This document shows, in pieces, positions 54,001 through 64,000 of a DNA stretch of 64,000 bases (positions are counted from its first letter, which is position 1; each line of letters opens with the position of its first letter). The translations under genes and the position numbers were made by a program. The DNA lies in the NCBI GenBank assembly GCA_037176845.1, contig JAYKXP010000007.1:372001-436000 (forward strand). Direction: 5' to 3'. Below the pieces are notes generated by a model that saw nothing but the letters and a program-made list of their open reading frames with translations, searched no databases and had not been told where the DNA came from. The DNA is from Paramarasmius palmivorus. Lineage: Eukaryota; Basidiomycota; Agaricomycetes; Agaricales; Marasmiaceae.

Positions 54001-55508
54001 GGACGTCCTCCAAGAACATCGTCGACCTCTTTTTGTAGTTTTCGCATTGCTTGAGGATTCTTGATCAGGTAGTATGTCGTGAAGCTCAGCATTCCTACGA
54101 AGGAGTGAACAAGATAGCAATATCTTCGTAAAATTGGCCACGTACCCGAGGATGTTTCATGTCCTAAGTGGCGTTAGTCTGTTAGATTCGTTGGCAGGGC
54201 TTCATGCGCCTGCAACTCACCAGCAATCATGAATGTCAACAACTGGACACGTATCTTAGAAAACGTCCCTTCTTGAAGGTATCGTGCACTCACGTTATTA
54301 ATCATCGCTTCTTCGGACAGGCCCTGTCCAGTCTTGGGGTCCTTCCCTGCCAACATGATATTGAGAATATCCTTTTTATCGGTGGGGTTTGCTTTTCTGT
54401 CCTGGACAACTAAAACCCGCGAAGACACTTGTCGGTAAGCCCTTTGAGCAATCTCCAGCAAAAATACATACTCTTGGTTGCCAAATCCTTCATAAATTTG
54501 ATGTCGGCCTGGTATTTGGCGTTCTCGGATGATTTCAAAGCTTGGATGAGAGCAGGACGGCTCGTCCGAACAAAGGTCGCGCCCAAGAAATCTGCCATCG
54601 CTGTCGAGAATGCCGGCGTGTGCTCCTGTACTGATCAATTAGAGGGCGATGATACTGCATCATTTACGGGTGACTGACTGTGTAGAATGAATTTAAACTA
54701 GCAATCGGGAATCAGTTAAAAATCCTGACGTTTGCCCTTGCAAAGCGACTTACCGATATGACATACAACAGTATGCTAGGGTGTCCAATGTCACCCTGGT
54801 GAAGTCGTCCACTGGATCGATGATATTGTCAGGTCCGAAACTGCAAAAGTATAAGGTCGAGAGGCGATCCAGCGTAAATCTCATGCTTACCGTTCCCACT
54901 ATTCAGTAAGATTTTTTTGAGAACCATTCGTGTCTGGAGAACAAATAGCACACCTTGAGTAACAGTTGGCTGCACAAATCGCGCATGTCTTCCATCATTT
55001 CGCGAATAGGAAGTGTCCCGAATGCAGGCATGAGGAGACGATCTTTGGCATGACCCAAGGTTAGAAAGAAATGATACTGGTTTGACTAGTTTCACGCACG
55101 AGCGATCCCCCAATTTGGCTCGCCTTCGATGGCCTAAAAATGAGAGGCAGTTATTATAGCAATATCTTCAGAATGCAGACTTGCTCACCGTAAAAAGCCC
55201 ATCTCCAACAAGGTCACGGACTCCATACAGCGCACCTCCAACTGCCTTCCTGAATCTCTTCTCGTCTGAAACTTCGTTGATTAAAGCGTGCGAATTGAGA
55301 TTGACAGAAACACTGCCTGGATCGAGGGGTTCACATTAGAACCAAACCATGAAGATGAATAAACAAACTCACCGAGGATGTCGAGCTGGTATATTTCGCC
55401 ATATTGCTTCGCTAGGAGAATGAATCCTCTGAGAGGTACCTCTGTGTCGATAGAGGTGACATTTCCCAAGAATGGGATGGTACGCGGCTGAGGAATTGGA
55501 GTTGTCAT
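51034..55508 (-). CDS. CYP505-type P450-reductase fusion (fatty-acid hydroxylase)
   Basis: Self-sufficient cytochrome P450 with a fused diflavin reductase, which hydroxylates fatty acids near the omega end. It starts MTTPIPQPRTIPFLGNVTSI, with LRGFILLAKQYGEIYQLDIL next. The I-helix oxygen-binding motif AGHETSS is assembled through an 18-nt exon (54146-54163). The haem loop is FGYGMRGCIGRPFAWQE. The FMN domain has YLLYGSNTGTSEAFAQRVAN and VIIFTASYEGQPADNAARFV; the FAD domain has MRIRQYSISSSPLW; the NADPH domain has IAFCAGSGLAPIRGFIQ and LYVCGSNQIAKEVNAG. The last residues are KGRYATDVFE. More than fifteen small introns interrupt it; about 1,060 residues are expected, as in relatives. A TATA-like element (cgatataaag on the minus strand, 55546-55555) lies about 40 bp upstream of the ATG. 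Confidence 0.92.
54146..54163 (-). other. 18-nt microexon of the P450 gene
   Basis: Between an acceptor (CTTAG) and a donor (GTACGT), it supplies most of the codons of GHETSSG in the I-helix. Without it the oxygen-activation motif is lost, so it must be constitutive for an active enzyme. Confidence 0.75.
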
Positions 55509-56008
55509 TGAATTTGTGTAGGGAGAAATCCAGCGTACAAAACCTCTTTATATCGACTCTATGCCGAACGCATAATGAAGACTTTGCAATCTCGACCTAC
55601 TCCAATCTATTCATGGAACGCGTCCAAACGGGCTGTCACGGTGATTTTGGGAGAACTTTGAGGATGTTCTTTTCATTTTCCGTTTACTGGTCATTTTCGA
55701 AGACGAGATAAGGCGATCAAAGTTCGTCCGACGGACATTGAGAGGAGTGCGATGACGGGAAATGGAAACTTGCTGCGTGATTACACGGTCTGCACCGGTC
55801 ATGGTGGGTGTTGCGGTAAAATGGGGTTAAGTCGCTGGTCCAGTTTCAATTGGCGCTTATTCAAATCTGTGCGCCAGGTAAGTAGCGCTCAGCTTCAAGT
55901 TCGAAGAGTTGTGCCAATGACAGATATTGATATTCAGGTCAGCACACATGTAACACATAGCATCGTAGATACAACAGGAAAACGTAAATAAAACGACGGG
56001 TTTTTACA

Positions 56009-57579
56009 TCATGTTGTATCTTGCATATCCACATCCATCGGTGCTGCCACTTCCACTTCCCCTTCCCCGTCCGCGTCGGCATCAGCACGCATCAAGTATA
56101 ACGGGTCGTTTACTTCTGCAAGAGCCTCGTCCCTTTCATCCTCTTCTTCTTTACTCATTGGTGCATGCGTCACTCGCATGATCTCCCACTTGTCTTCGTA
56201 TTGGTCGTACACCTTGATCGCACAGTGAGCTTGATAGCACCAAGGGTGGCGACAACGAAACTTACCTGCGCCCGTTTCTTCTTCAAGGTCATCTTTCGCT
56301 CGATATTCTTGTAGTATGCTCCCTTGGTACGGCGATGCGGCCGGTCGTCCTCCTCGAACACATCTTCCGCCTCTTCTTGTGGGCCATCTTCAATCACCAA
56401 TAGGAATTCATTGGTAATATCCGGTTCGACTCTGACGGTCTCGTAGTCTCGTATGAAGCGGAATTCGATTTCCTTATGTTGAGAGGAATCAGAATCAAGA
56501 ATAAACTCGGAACGGACAGCCTCACCTCGCCAGTTTCCGATACTTCATATGGTTGAAGTGATCCTCTCATCTCCTTGAATTTCTGAGCCGTCTCGTCATC
56601 CGGTGTCAAGTAGTAGGCCAAGAACGAGTCGTGGTCTGATATCATCGGCCGTAGTACTGCACAATCCAGCCGTGGATCCTCTTGCTGTAGATCGTCGACA
56701 CATTTCAGAAGCTGCTCGTAGAGCATGAAGACATCAAACTCACGTCCACGGGTCTCTCTCCAGGTCTCTCTGAGAACCTGAAAAGGTCATATTGGTTCGC
56801 CCAAATATCACTGTCAGGGAAGACTTCATATGATTCTTCCGCGACCACATTTGGTTTGGTGGGATGTTTGAGTGACGAAAGAGAGAATTTCTCGTTGCAT
56901 GCGTCGAAAGAAGCCTCGATATCCCGAATTTGTGCGCTCCGAGAGACGTCCACGGGCGCGAGCATGACGTTTTTCCTGCACATACTTAGTAGTTGCTGGA
57001 CAGTTTAACAAGCAGACGTACGGTTCTGCGGCAGACCGTTGAGTCCTGTCGCTTGTATATTCCGTTTTCCGTAACCATGGTACTGAGCCCAAAGCTGGAC
57101 CTGGCAGAGGTGTACTTGTACCGGTATGGTGACCATTCGTGAATGTGCTAGATGACCCTGCTGCGTCAAACGCGAGTAGTTCGTCAGCAGGGTCAAGTTT
57201 TGGAAGATTATTGAGGTTCGGATTCAACGCTGGTGTCGTTTTCTTAGAAACAGCATGTAACTAACGGTATACAACACACCTGAATCGTCAGCATTCTCCT
57301 CCCATAGACACTCCCACTTTCCTAGATCCAATGGCATACCACATTCAGCGTCCACAATCATTGGTAATGGGGTATTGTTTGCAAGGGTATTAATGAATTC
57401 GGGCTGAGCATAACGCATGGGTGTAGTGGGTATTTCGAGGAGTTTTGGCGGACATGGTGGTGGGGGTAAAGGATTTGAGTATCTGACACGGACAAGGAGA
57501 TCTAATTTGCTGTAAATCACCCATTAGATACCTAAAATGTAGTCGAAATAAGGGGAACTAACCTTTTCTTGAAACTCAT
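56009..57579 (-). CDS. PAF1: Paf1, subunit of the Pol II-associated Paf1 complex
   Basis: Nuclear scaffold subunit of PAF1C, which promotes elongation and histone H2B ubiquitination. A tiny first exon (MSFKK, split codon) joins SKLDLLVRVRYSNPLPPPPC PPKLLEIPT, the classical Paf1 N-terminus. It continues with LGKWECLWEENADDS, then LDPADELLAFD, WLRKTEYTSDRTQRS, VDVSRSAQIRDIEASFDACN and VAEESYEVFPDSDIWANQYD. The later part has RLDCAVLRPMISDHDSFLAY YLTPDDETAQKFK and FRFIRDYETVRVEPDITNEF. The acidic tail ends DVDMQDTT. WLRKTEYxS and FRFIRDYE are family signatures. It is head-to-head with Trm82, with 80 bp between start codons. Confidence 0.92.
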
Positions 57580-57659
57580 GGTGGTGGTCGAGTCGAGAAA
57601 GCGCTCCGACGCCGGCGCGCATTTTGCCCAGTTGCTCGACTCGGTCTCGCGTTTACTTG
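57580..57659. promoter_or_regulatory. 80-bp bidirectional promoter, Paf1 / Trm82
   Basis: Only 80 bp separate the ATG of Paf1 (57579, minus) and the ATG of Trm82 (57660, plus). It contains no TATA box. A GC-rich centre (gctccgacgccggcgcgca, 57603-57621) is the obvious candidate for shared control. Confidence 0.6.
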
Positions 57660-59768
57660 ATGGCCGATACTCATTTTCCTCATTCAGTCCTGCTCTTCAA
57701 CGGCTCAAAAACTCTTCTTGTTGCTACCGGTCCACATGTTCAACTTATCGACGCGACGTACGTATCAACCCAGCACAATTTTTATGTTTGAAACGTATAT
57801 TTCATTCTAGGAATGGAAGTATAATCTCCTCGACCCTCAACGCTTCAGATGACGTGAAAAACTCTCTTTCCAAGTCTGGCCCCGTCAGATATATAGCGGT
57901 CGATAGCTCACAGACACATTTTCTCACTTTCGGTGATGACAAGAAGCTGAAAGTATGGAAGCTGGAAGGGTTAGAGTTACTTCACGAAAGGTGCGTTGAT
58001 CATCCCTTTTTATCTCATCACATCTCATTTTCTGTAGAGAGTTACCCAAAAGACCGACAAGTGCATGCTTCACTAGAGATGGTCAGACTATCCTAGTCGC
58101 GGATAAATTTGGCGACGTCTTCAGGTGCGCATCCATCTATCCATCTAAACCTTGAGCTACTCTAACACTAGACTAGTTATACCCTTCACCCCTCCGAACC
58201 TGAAAAAACGGGACAGGTTCCGGTATCAGAGACACCGGCTCCAGAATCTGAACCAAAAGTAGAAGCAGAGGCAGAAGAAAAGACTTCCAAGAAAAAGAAA
58301 TCCAAAAAGCAGAAACAGAAGGAAAATCCCCCTCATCCGCGAGATTCAACGGCATCACATGTTAATCCATCCAATGGAACACTTGTTCTGGGCCACACAT
58401 CCATGTTGACCTCTCTATTACTCACTCAAGATGAGAAGTATGTCATTACCACCGACAGAGACGAACACATTCGCGTCAGCTGGTACCCGCAAGGATACAT
58501 CATCGAGTCATATTGCTTGGGTTGCTCACAGTATGTCTAACAGAAATCCTTGCCCTGTGACTTTCTAACAAGTCCAATAGATTCGTTTCATGTCTACACA
58601 TACCGCCTTCTCAGCCCTCTGTCTTAATATCAGGAGGCGGGGACCCCGAGCTGAAGGTCTGGGACTGGTTTTCAGGCCAGTTAAAGTGCAATATACCCAT
58701 CCTTGATATAGTCAAGGAATTCATTCAAGTCACGGCACAACCATATGTACGAAAGAGGGCGAAACAAAGGGCAAACGTAGCCAACGCGGGGGCGGATCAA
58801 GGAACTGCAGAGCCAGACGAAACTATGGTGGATGGAACTGCAACTCCCGATGAGGCAGGCCAAAGTCCCGCTCCAGGCCAGTTGGAGGAGCAACCAGTGG
58901 AGGAGACTGTGCTTGTTGTCCAAAATATCACCACGATAGAACGTCACGAAAAGACATTTATCGTGTTCAGTGTAGTTGGGTACGTATATACATTGTTGAA
59001 TGTCAGCCAATACTCACAATCTTACAGCGCAAGTGCCATTTTCGTCACCGAGCTTCCCTCATCATCGACTCCCGTACCTGTACAAGCCATCCAATTTGAC
59101 CATCCAGTCCTTGACTTTGCGGTCGATGACACAGGATTGATCTGGGTGACGGTGGATATCAATTTAGCAAAAGGTAGCGTATCATGGGAAGGTAAAACAA
59201 TCCCATTGTCCACATCTTCAACCGAAGCTGCTGTCCCTATACGATTGGTCGAGGTGAAAAGCGACGGTACAGTGAGTCTTCAGTTACAAAAACACCTTCG
59301 ATCGCGCTCAATGTCCATCTTTAGCTTGTCGAGCCGCCGCCGGCTAGCGTATCCGCCCAGGCAACAGCTGTACTAGAGACGCTCAATTCAAAATGCCTTG
59401 TACCAGGCACATCAGCCGAGTTATCAACCCTCAATCTGTATTCATCTCTAGTTGCGTTACCCAAGAACAACCGTGGTGAGGACGGTGAAGGCGAAGATGA
59501 AGGTGGAGAGGCTAAAATGCTACCCCAATCTAACCAAAGTCAAAGCGGCCGAGATTTGGGGCCAGGAAAAGGACGGAAGGAAGTGGGAAAGATGAAGAGC
59601 AAGTTGGCGGTTGCTGAGAAGAAACGGTTATTAGAAGGTGGTGGCAAAGGAGATGACGAGAAGCCTGACGAAAAACCCGGCGAGGAGGCTCCCAGCGAAG
59701 AGAGGGATTCAAAAAGACCCAGATCAGAGGCAGGAGAGGGTGCTGATGTTACGATGGCCGAAGCTTGA
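57660..59768 (+). CDS. TRM82: tRNA (guanine-N7-)-methyltransferase regulatory subunit Trm82
   Basis: WD-repeat partner of Trm8, needed for m7G46 in tRNA. It begins MADTHFPHSVLLFNGSKTLL and VATGPHVQLIDAT/NGSIISS. WD-type blocks follow: VRYIAVDSSQTHFLTFGDDK KLKVWKLEGL, PKRPTSACFTRDGQTILVAD KFGDVFS, and LGHTSMLTSLLLTQDEKYVI TTDRDEHIRVSWYPQGYIIE. The last of these, with ADKFGDVF and TxDRDEHIRVSxYP, is highly characteristic of Trm82. Next come FVSCLHIPPSQPSVLISGGG DPELKVWDW and a Lys/Glu-rich C-terminus ending GADVTMAEA. Two low-complexity inserts (KKKKSKKQKQKEN and a Pro/Glu-rich part) lengthen it. About seven introns join in frame. Confidence 0.9.
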
Positions 59769-60080
59769 GTATGACCCTGTACCTTATTGTTTCTTTATAC
59801 AAGGAACAGCTTTATGTGCTGATGACCAGAAGTGCTTGAACCGAACCCAAATCCCTTCGCGGCTGACGAGATGTGGGGAAAGGTTGTGATCGTGAGAAGT
59901 CAAGGCCTGAAGGTGACCTTTGTGATAAGAGCTTGAATGTTATGTTTCACTTTTTTTCTGTTCATCGTCAAAATCCAACAGATGGACGTTGCATTCAGCA
60001 TCGTAGATTCGTAGTAATACATGTACAGCTCTTCGCTCGTGATTCATCCGCGATAGTGCGCGAACGGACCTTCCATGTAA
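59769..60080. other. Convergent intergenic region
   Basis: 312 bp between the 3' ends of Trm82 and the lipase gene; no gene seen. Confidence 0.5.
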
Positions 60081-61686
60081 CTAAGCATGGGGTGTCTTCT
60101 GCCAGTTAGCATAGTATTCCTTGGGCCCTGCAAAGTATCCAATCGCAATCAGCTCCAGTGGAATATAGTACGGCGACAGAATGGCATACCATGATAATGG
60201 GCATTCTTGAGGAGATCATCAAGGGACTGGGGATCAACTGGCGGTGGCTCATCTGCCATCTTCTGAGGTCCTATTTCCAACAGCTTCCAGGCACCTCCGA
60301 CATGTACAAATGGATAGAGTGTGGTATCCTCTACGAATGGAGGTGGAGGTGGAGGCGCAGTGGGCACTGGATCCTCACTGTTGACAACACGGAACAGGTA
60401 CTTTCCTCCACCGGCTTGGGTCAGGTCGTTGACGTGCTGAAAGAATGGAGGGGTGCAGACACGTGGGGCACCGAAACTGTACATGTCACCAAAGCGATAC
60501 TTGGCAAACTTGGATTCGGCTTGACGACGCAAGAATTCGCCATAGGTTAGTGTACAATAAGCGCCGCCGAGTGAATGACCCTGGAAAGGCCAGTCGTCAA
60601 CGAATCAACCGCGAAGTTTAGGACGTTCCTCACCGTGAAGTGTAGTATGGGCTCGCCGCCGTGTTCGTCATAGGCTGTCTTTAGCTGATTCAATATCACG
60701 TCTAGAAAAAGATGAGACTCAATTCAAAGATGACAGGGCCAGAGTGCTCACCAAATGCAACCTGATGAGCCTCAGACGCAAACCGGCCAAAGAGACCTTT
60801 AAAAAAGCCACTGTGCATAGATGCTCCCCATGCTATCTCTGCAGGCTGTGGAGCAATAGGTTTCCAATCTAGGTCAGTGATTGCCTCTTTCCAATTCGTT
60901 GTTCCCTGATATTGTGATTCATGAGTGTGTCAAAGAAAATACCATCGAGAAACGATACTTTGTAAGTCACCCCCATGAAGGGCTTCTGTGTCTCCTTACT
61001 GACAAATAGACCACAAAATGCACCACTGTGAACCAAAGTACCGTCTGGACTCTCCCATTGGAAATCTTATGGAATCGAAGTGAGCAAACTTAACGCCAAC
61101 ATCACGAGAGACCTACCACAGAGTTGGACAAATGTACAACCCAGAGCCTCAGCCTGGAAGTAAATGCGTCAAACAATGGAGTTTGCCCTGTCCATGGTCT
61201 ACTCACCACTTTATCGATATCGCTCTGAGCTTTCTTGAGATGTTTTACTGCAGTGTCAAAGTGACCATCACGAGCAGCTTTGATTGCCTCGACAATTTCG
61301 TTTTCGTTGCTATTGGAAGCCATTCATGACGACGTACTAGCAGCTTTGGAGAAATCCTTACCGAAGTCCCACAGCTGAACTTTCAATAAGAGCGAAAAAA
61401 ATGGAGTTCCAGTTGGGCGAATCGGGGGATGGGCTTGTGCATTCTATACAAGACGTTAGTCACATCTGTTACATGGAGCTGCAGAGAAAAGGAACATACG
61501 AGCATCCTTTGCCTCCCTGACAGCTTGAGGATGGTCTTTGATCCACTCGAGAATATCCTCCAAGGTCAGGGCGCCTGTGTCCGAGTCGGGAGGCTCTCTG
61601 ATCCCACCGGGTGGAAGGTGAAGGTGGGCGAGTTGACGAGCATGAGCATCGTGAATGTCCTGAATGATAGGTAGAGAGATTGACAT
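60081..61686 (-). CDS. Class 3 (alpha/beta hydrolase) lipase
   Basis: Fungal lipase of the class 3 family. It begins MSISLPIIQDIHDAHARQLA HLHLPPGG, with no signal peptide, so it is probably intracellular. The core has GCTFVQLCDFQWESPDGTLV, MHSGFFKGLFGRFASEAHQV and the nucleophile elbow ILHFTGHSLGGAYCTLTYGE with the catalytic Ser. It continues with MYSFGAPRVCTPPFFQHVND, VVNSEDPVPTAPPPPPPFVE (catalytic Asp) and LYPFVHVGGAWKLLEIGP (catalytic His). The join between exons 2 and 3 uses the acceptor AATAG inside an apparent ATG frame, because a TGA directly precedes that ATG. At the 3' end, a short intron (GTATGC to TTGCAG) gives the ending YHGPKEYYANWQKTPHA with the stop at 60081-60083; reading through it would end at FHWS about 65 bp earlier. 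Confidence 0.85.
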
Positions 61687-62925
61687 GATGAAGATGAGTA
61701 AATGTGCTTGAGAGCTGGTGTTAACTTCAGCCCCCTCTGCTGCTTTTATCCTCCAGCCTCCCCGGTACGCATACCATACGGCGAGTTGGCATCTGCAGGT
61801 GATCATATAAGAAATTCAATTCGCCGGGGTGTCAGATTGAACAGGATGAATGTAGTCATTGTTATCGCCGATATTCTTCACAGAATATGACAAAGTCATA
61901 AGTTCTGATAAAGAACCAGAGAACGCGCATCCCAGTCGCAGCATGAGCTGATTTCAGGAGTGCGAAGTGGTACACCTTACCGTGCTGAAAATCAGATTTG
62001 CGAGTGGGCATCGTTAATTAATAACTTGAAATCGTGATTATCATGGTGTTGATCAGGTATCGGAGCTCGAGATAAGCAGCCAACCAGTACTCTGCTGAAG
62101 ACAGGATGCTGAGAATCTTGGTCCTGAGACTCAGAGGAGGGGCCGAAGCCTTGCGTCCTTGGCTGCCGTCGCGTACATTGCGAAAACTGAATGTCCTGAG
62201 CACGTAAATAATTAGGTGCTGCGATCCCATGATTGAGGTGTGGGGTAAGATTAGACAGAAAGCTTGCAGATGATAGTGGCACCGATGCCAATTATGACGC
62301 ACCTCAGTCAGTTTTTCGGTTCGCAGTTAGATAGAAAATAACCCTTGAAACGAGTAACTTGGAGTTGCCAGCTCGGCAACTAATCTGATGTCAATGTAAC
62401 GACAAGCCGACGGTGACAGGAATCTCACTACGGTATCAATTAGGTTCACCAAGCCGGGTAAACAAGTAAGAACATACCCTACGTAGTAGTACGAGTGGGA
62501 GCTTTCTATGCGAGTCCGAGAACGTACAGTATCGGTGAATTCGTTGACCGGGGTTCTAGATGGTTCTAGTTGCCGGAATGTATAACGTTGAACAGCATGA
62601 ATCTTGACCTAGAAGTAGAACCATGAGTTTTGATTGAGAACCGTACAGACCGCAGTTGTCAGATTCTAAGGTGCGAAAAGTTTATACACAGACCAAACGA
62701 GGTGGGTTACTCTTCGACCAGGTGATAGGCACATTTGGGCATAGCTGCCTCGTATCTTGACAGAATTGTCATGAGATCGACCAGAACATATTGAGGCCCT
62801 AAAGACAAGATATCGTGGATCTTGACACTCGAACCAGAAGCGTTAGAGCCGGTCTCAAGAGGCAAATCCCTTTACAGACTGACCAGATACACATACATCA
62901 GGTCCTCACGAATATGATACACATC
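61687..62925. other. 1.2 kb region without a confident gene
   Basis: Between the lipase start and the helicase end. Two overlapping minus frames at 61992-62302 (about 95 codons each) are Ser/Pro-rich with no recognisable domain. The lipase promoter lies at the left end. Confidence 0.45.
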
Positions 62926-64000
62926 CTACTCGGATCGATTATTACCCTTCTCCTCGTATTTATGCCCCTGCTCAATCAACCTACGCTCGCATTAGTCTGG
63001 TGAGCAAGAATAGATGTATAACAAACAACATACCAATCAGACTCAATCTCCGTGATAACTCTTATCTGCGTCTTCTTCGTCTCCTCCATCTCATGGAAAA
63101 TAACCCATCCAGACCTAGGTTTTCGCGTAAAGAGCACCGACGTTGGGTGCGCGTACAGAACCTTCACCTTCCTTTAGACATACTCCCATCAAGCTCAACA
63201 AAATTGAGACACACCTTATTCCCTCTCACAGACCTATACGTACCATCTCCAACCCATTTAGCACCATTCCGCCAATAACCACTCACTAAACACCGTCTCA
63301 ACCGTTTCGCATCTCCCTGGCAGCTCTCCAGCGGTAGGTTAAAGCGCTGCATATACTTTTTCAGTTGAGATCGTATCGAAACCGCTCGTGACATCGCTCG
63401 GAATGACAAGGCGTGGCTTTTACACCAACCCGATGAACGGCCATATCGCGTGAATGCGTTGTATGCTGTTGGATATTGGTAAGTAGACTGAAGCGTGAAG
63501 AAGACGATAACGAACCATTAAGCAACGTAAGATGGTCCTATCAAGGTGGTGGTAAGAACCTCGAATCGTACGACGACCTCGATCACTTACCCCTTCTTCA
63601 GCAGTAAACTTCCTCCGCTCCAACTCATCCAAAGCTCCCGGCCCTCCATCCCTAATAACAAAAACATCCTGAACCGCCGTCATAGCAGCAATAGTCAATA
63701 TCTCCTCTCCACACTGATACTCCTTCGATTTAAATAGCTACAAGGAACACAACCACATCAGCACTTTCCCCAAAAAAGCAAAAGCACCACAACCGCCACT
63801 CACCATCCTAGCAATACCCATCTCCACAGGACACTCCGCAACCTTCTGCCCCGTCCCCGTCAACCTTCCATCCTCACCAATCATCTCCGCCGCATAAAGC
63901 CCCTCCAGCGCTCTCAAAACACTCTCAGCAGGCGGAGCCGACACCCATTCAAACTTCATCAGATTGTCGATACCTAAAGACTTGAGCTGCAATATCGGCG
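62926..64000 (-). CDS. DEAH-box RNA helicase, DHX35-like (3' part)
   Basis: Partial; the gene continues beyond the right edge. Visible are the post-RecA domains: LQLKSLGIDNLMKFEWVSAP PAESVLRALEGLYAAEMIGE (winged helix), then RLTGTGQKVAECPVEMGIA, a ratchet region EEILTIAAMTAVQDVFVIRD with LDELERRKFTAEEGDHLTLL NAYNAF, and the OB-fold with VSIRSQLKKYMQRFNLPLES, VCLNFVELDGSMSK, HPTSVLFTRKPRSGWVIFHE and RVITEIESDW. The end, reached through an intron after SDW, is LIEQGHKYEEKGNNRSE. The combination KSLGIDNLMKF, ARRKFxxxEGDHLTLLNxYNAF and the ending SDWLxE is shared by DEAH helicases; DHX35 fits best from memory, with Prp2/Prp22 relatives as alternatives. It acts on RNA in the nucleus, probably with the spliceosome. 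Confidence 0.85.

Noticed and set aside
51034..55508. CYP505 fusion as a member of the left-edge metabolic group
   Set aside because: It is 45 kb away with many housekeeping genes between, and the family acts on fatty acids.
1..64000. CRISPR arrays, prophage, insertion sequences or bacterial operons
   Set aside because: None seen; intron density and gene families are those of a fungal nuclear genome.

Overview
The window looks like nuclear DNA of a basidiomycete fungus, most likely an Agaricomycete. Nearly every gene is broken by 50-60 nt GT-AG introns and genes are densely packed on both strands. The gene content also fits: expanded fungal kinase and F-box families, a CYP505-type P450-reductase fusion, a UbiA prenyltransferase, an allantoate-permease-like MFS carrier and the IPC synthase subunit Kei1, beside single-copy eukaryotic housekeeping genes. 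No tRNA, rRNA, CRISPR array or intact transposon was recognised. Exon joins were worked out by hand from splice signals and reading-frame continuity; coordinates give the span from start codon to stop codon, introns included.

Layout. (1) 0-6.1 kb: a small specialised-metabolism group of FAD monooxygenase, UbiA prenyltransferase and O-methyltransferase, consistent with making a prenylated, methylated phenol; it may continue left of the window. (2) 6.4-18.4 kb: ELL-type elongation factor, secreted GH25 lysozyme, an unresolved 2.2 kb stretch, the MFS carrier (with two near-identical introns around a 15-nt exon), RNase P subunit Rpp1, and ribosomal protein eS4. (3) 18.8-23.6 kb: two kinase genes. 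One is a fungal kinase-like gene with several reading-frame lesions; the other is a TKL-type kinase that appears spliced to a module resembling the N-terminal part of fungal ubiquitin proteases. (4) 23.7-30.3 kb: DUF2408-like protein, tropomyosin, MsrB, Kei1 and a class II eIF4E. (5) 30.5-36.9 kb: two tandem PQ-loop proteins, an F-box protein and a Sly41-type transporter. (6) 37.2-41.8 kb: a tandem segmental duplication of an unknown gene, with a strong hairpin between the copies. (7) 42.9-50.7 kb: a multi-pass membrane protein, two small hydrophilic proteins, a second F-box-like protein, an alpha/beta hydrolase and an Sfh5-type Sec14 protein. (8) 51-64 kb: CYP505 fusion, Paf1 and Trm82 sharing an 80 bp divergent promoter, a class 3 lipase, and the 3' part of a DHX35-like helicase running off the right edge.

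The housekeeping genes between regions make it unlikely that the P450, lipase, hydrolase or MFS genes belong to the left-edge metabolic group. The observations most worth a second look are that group, the duplicated introns around a microexon, the ubiquitin-protease/kinase fusion, the decaying kinase, and the duplicated unknown gene with its hairpin.
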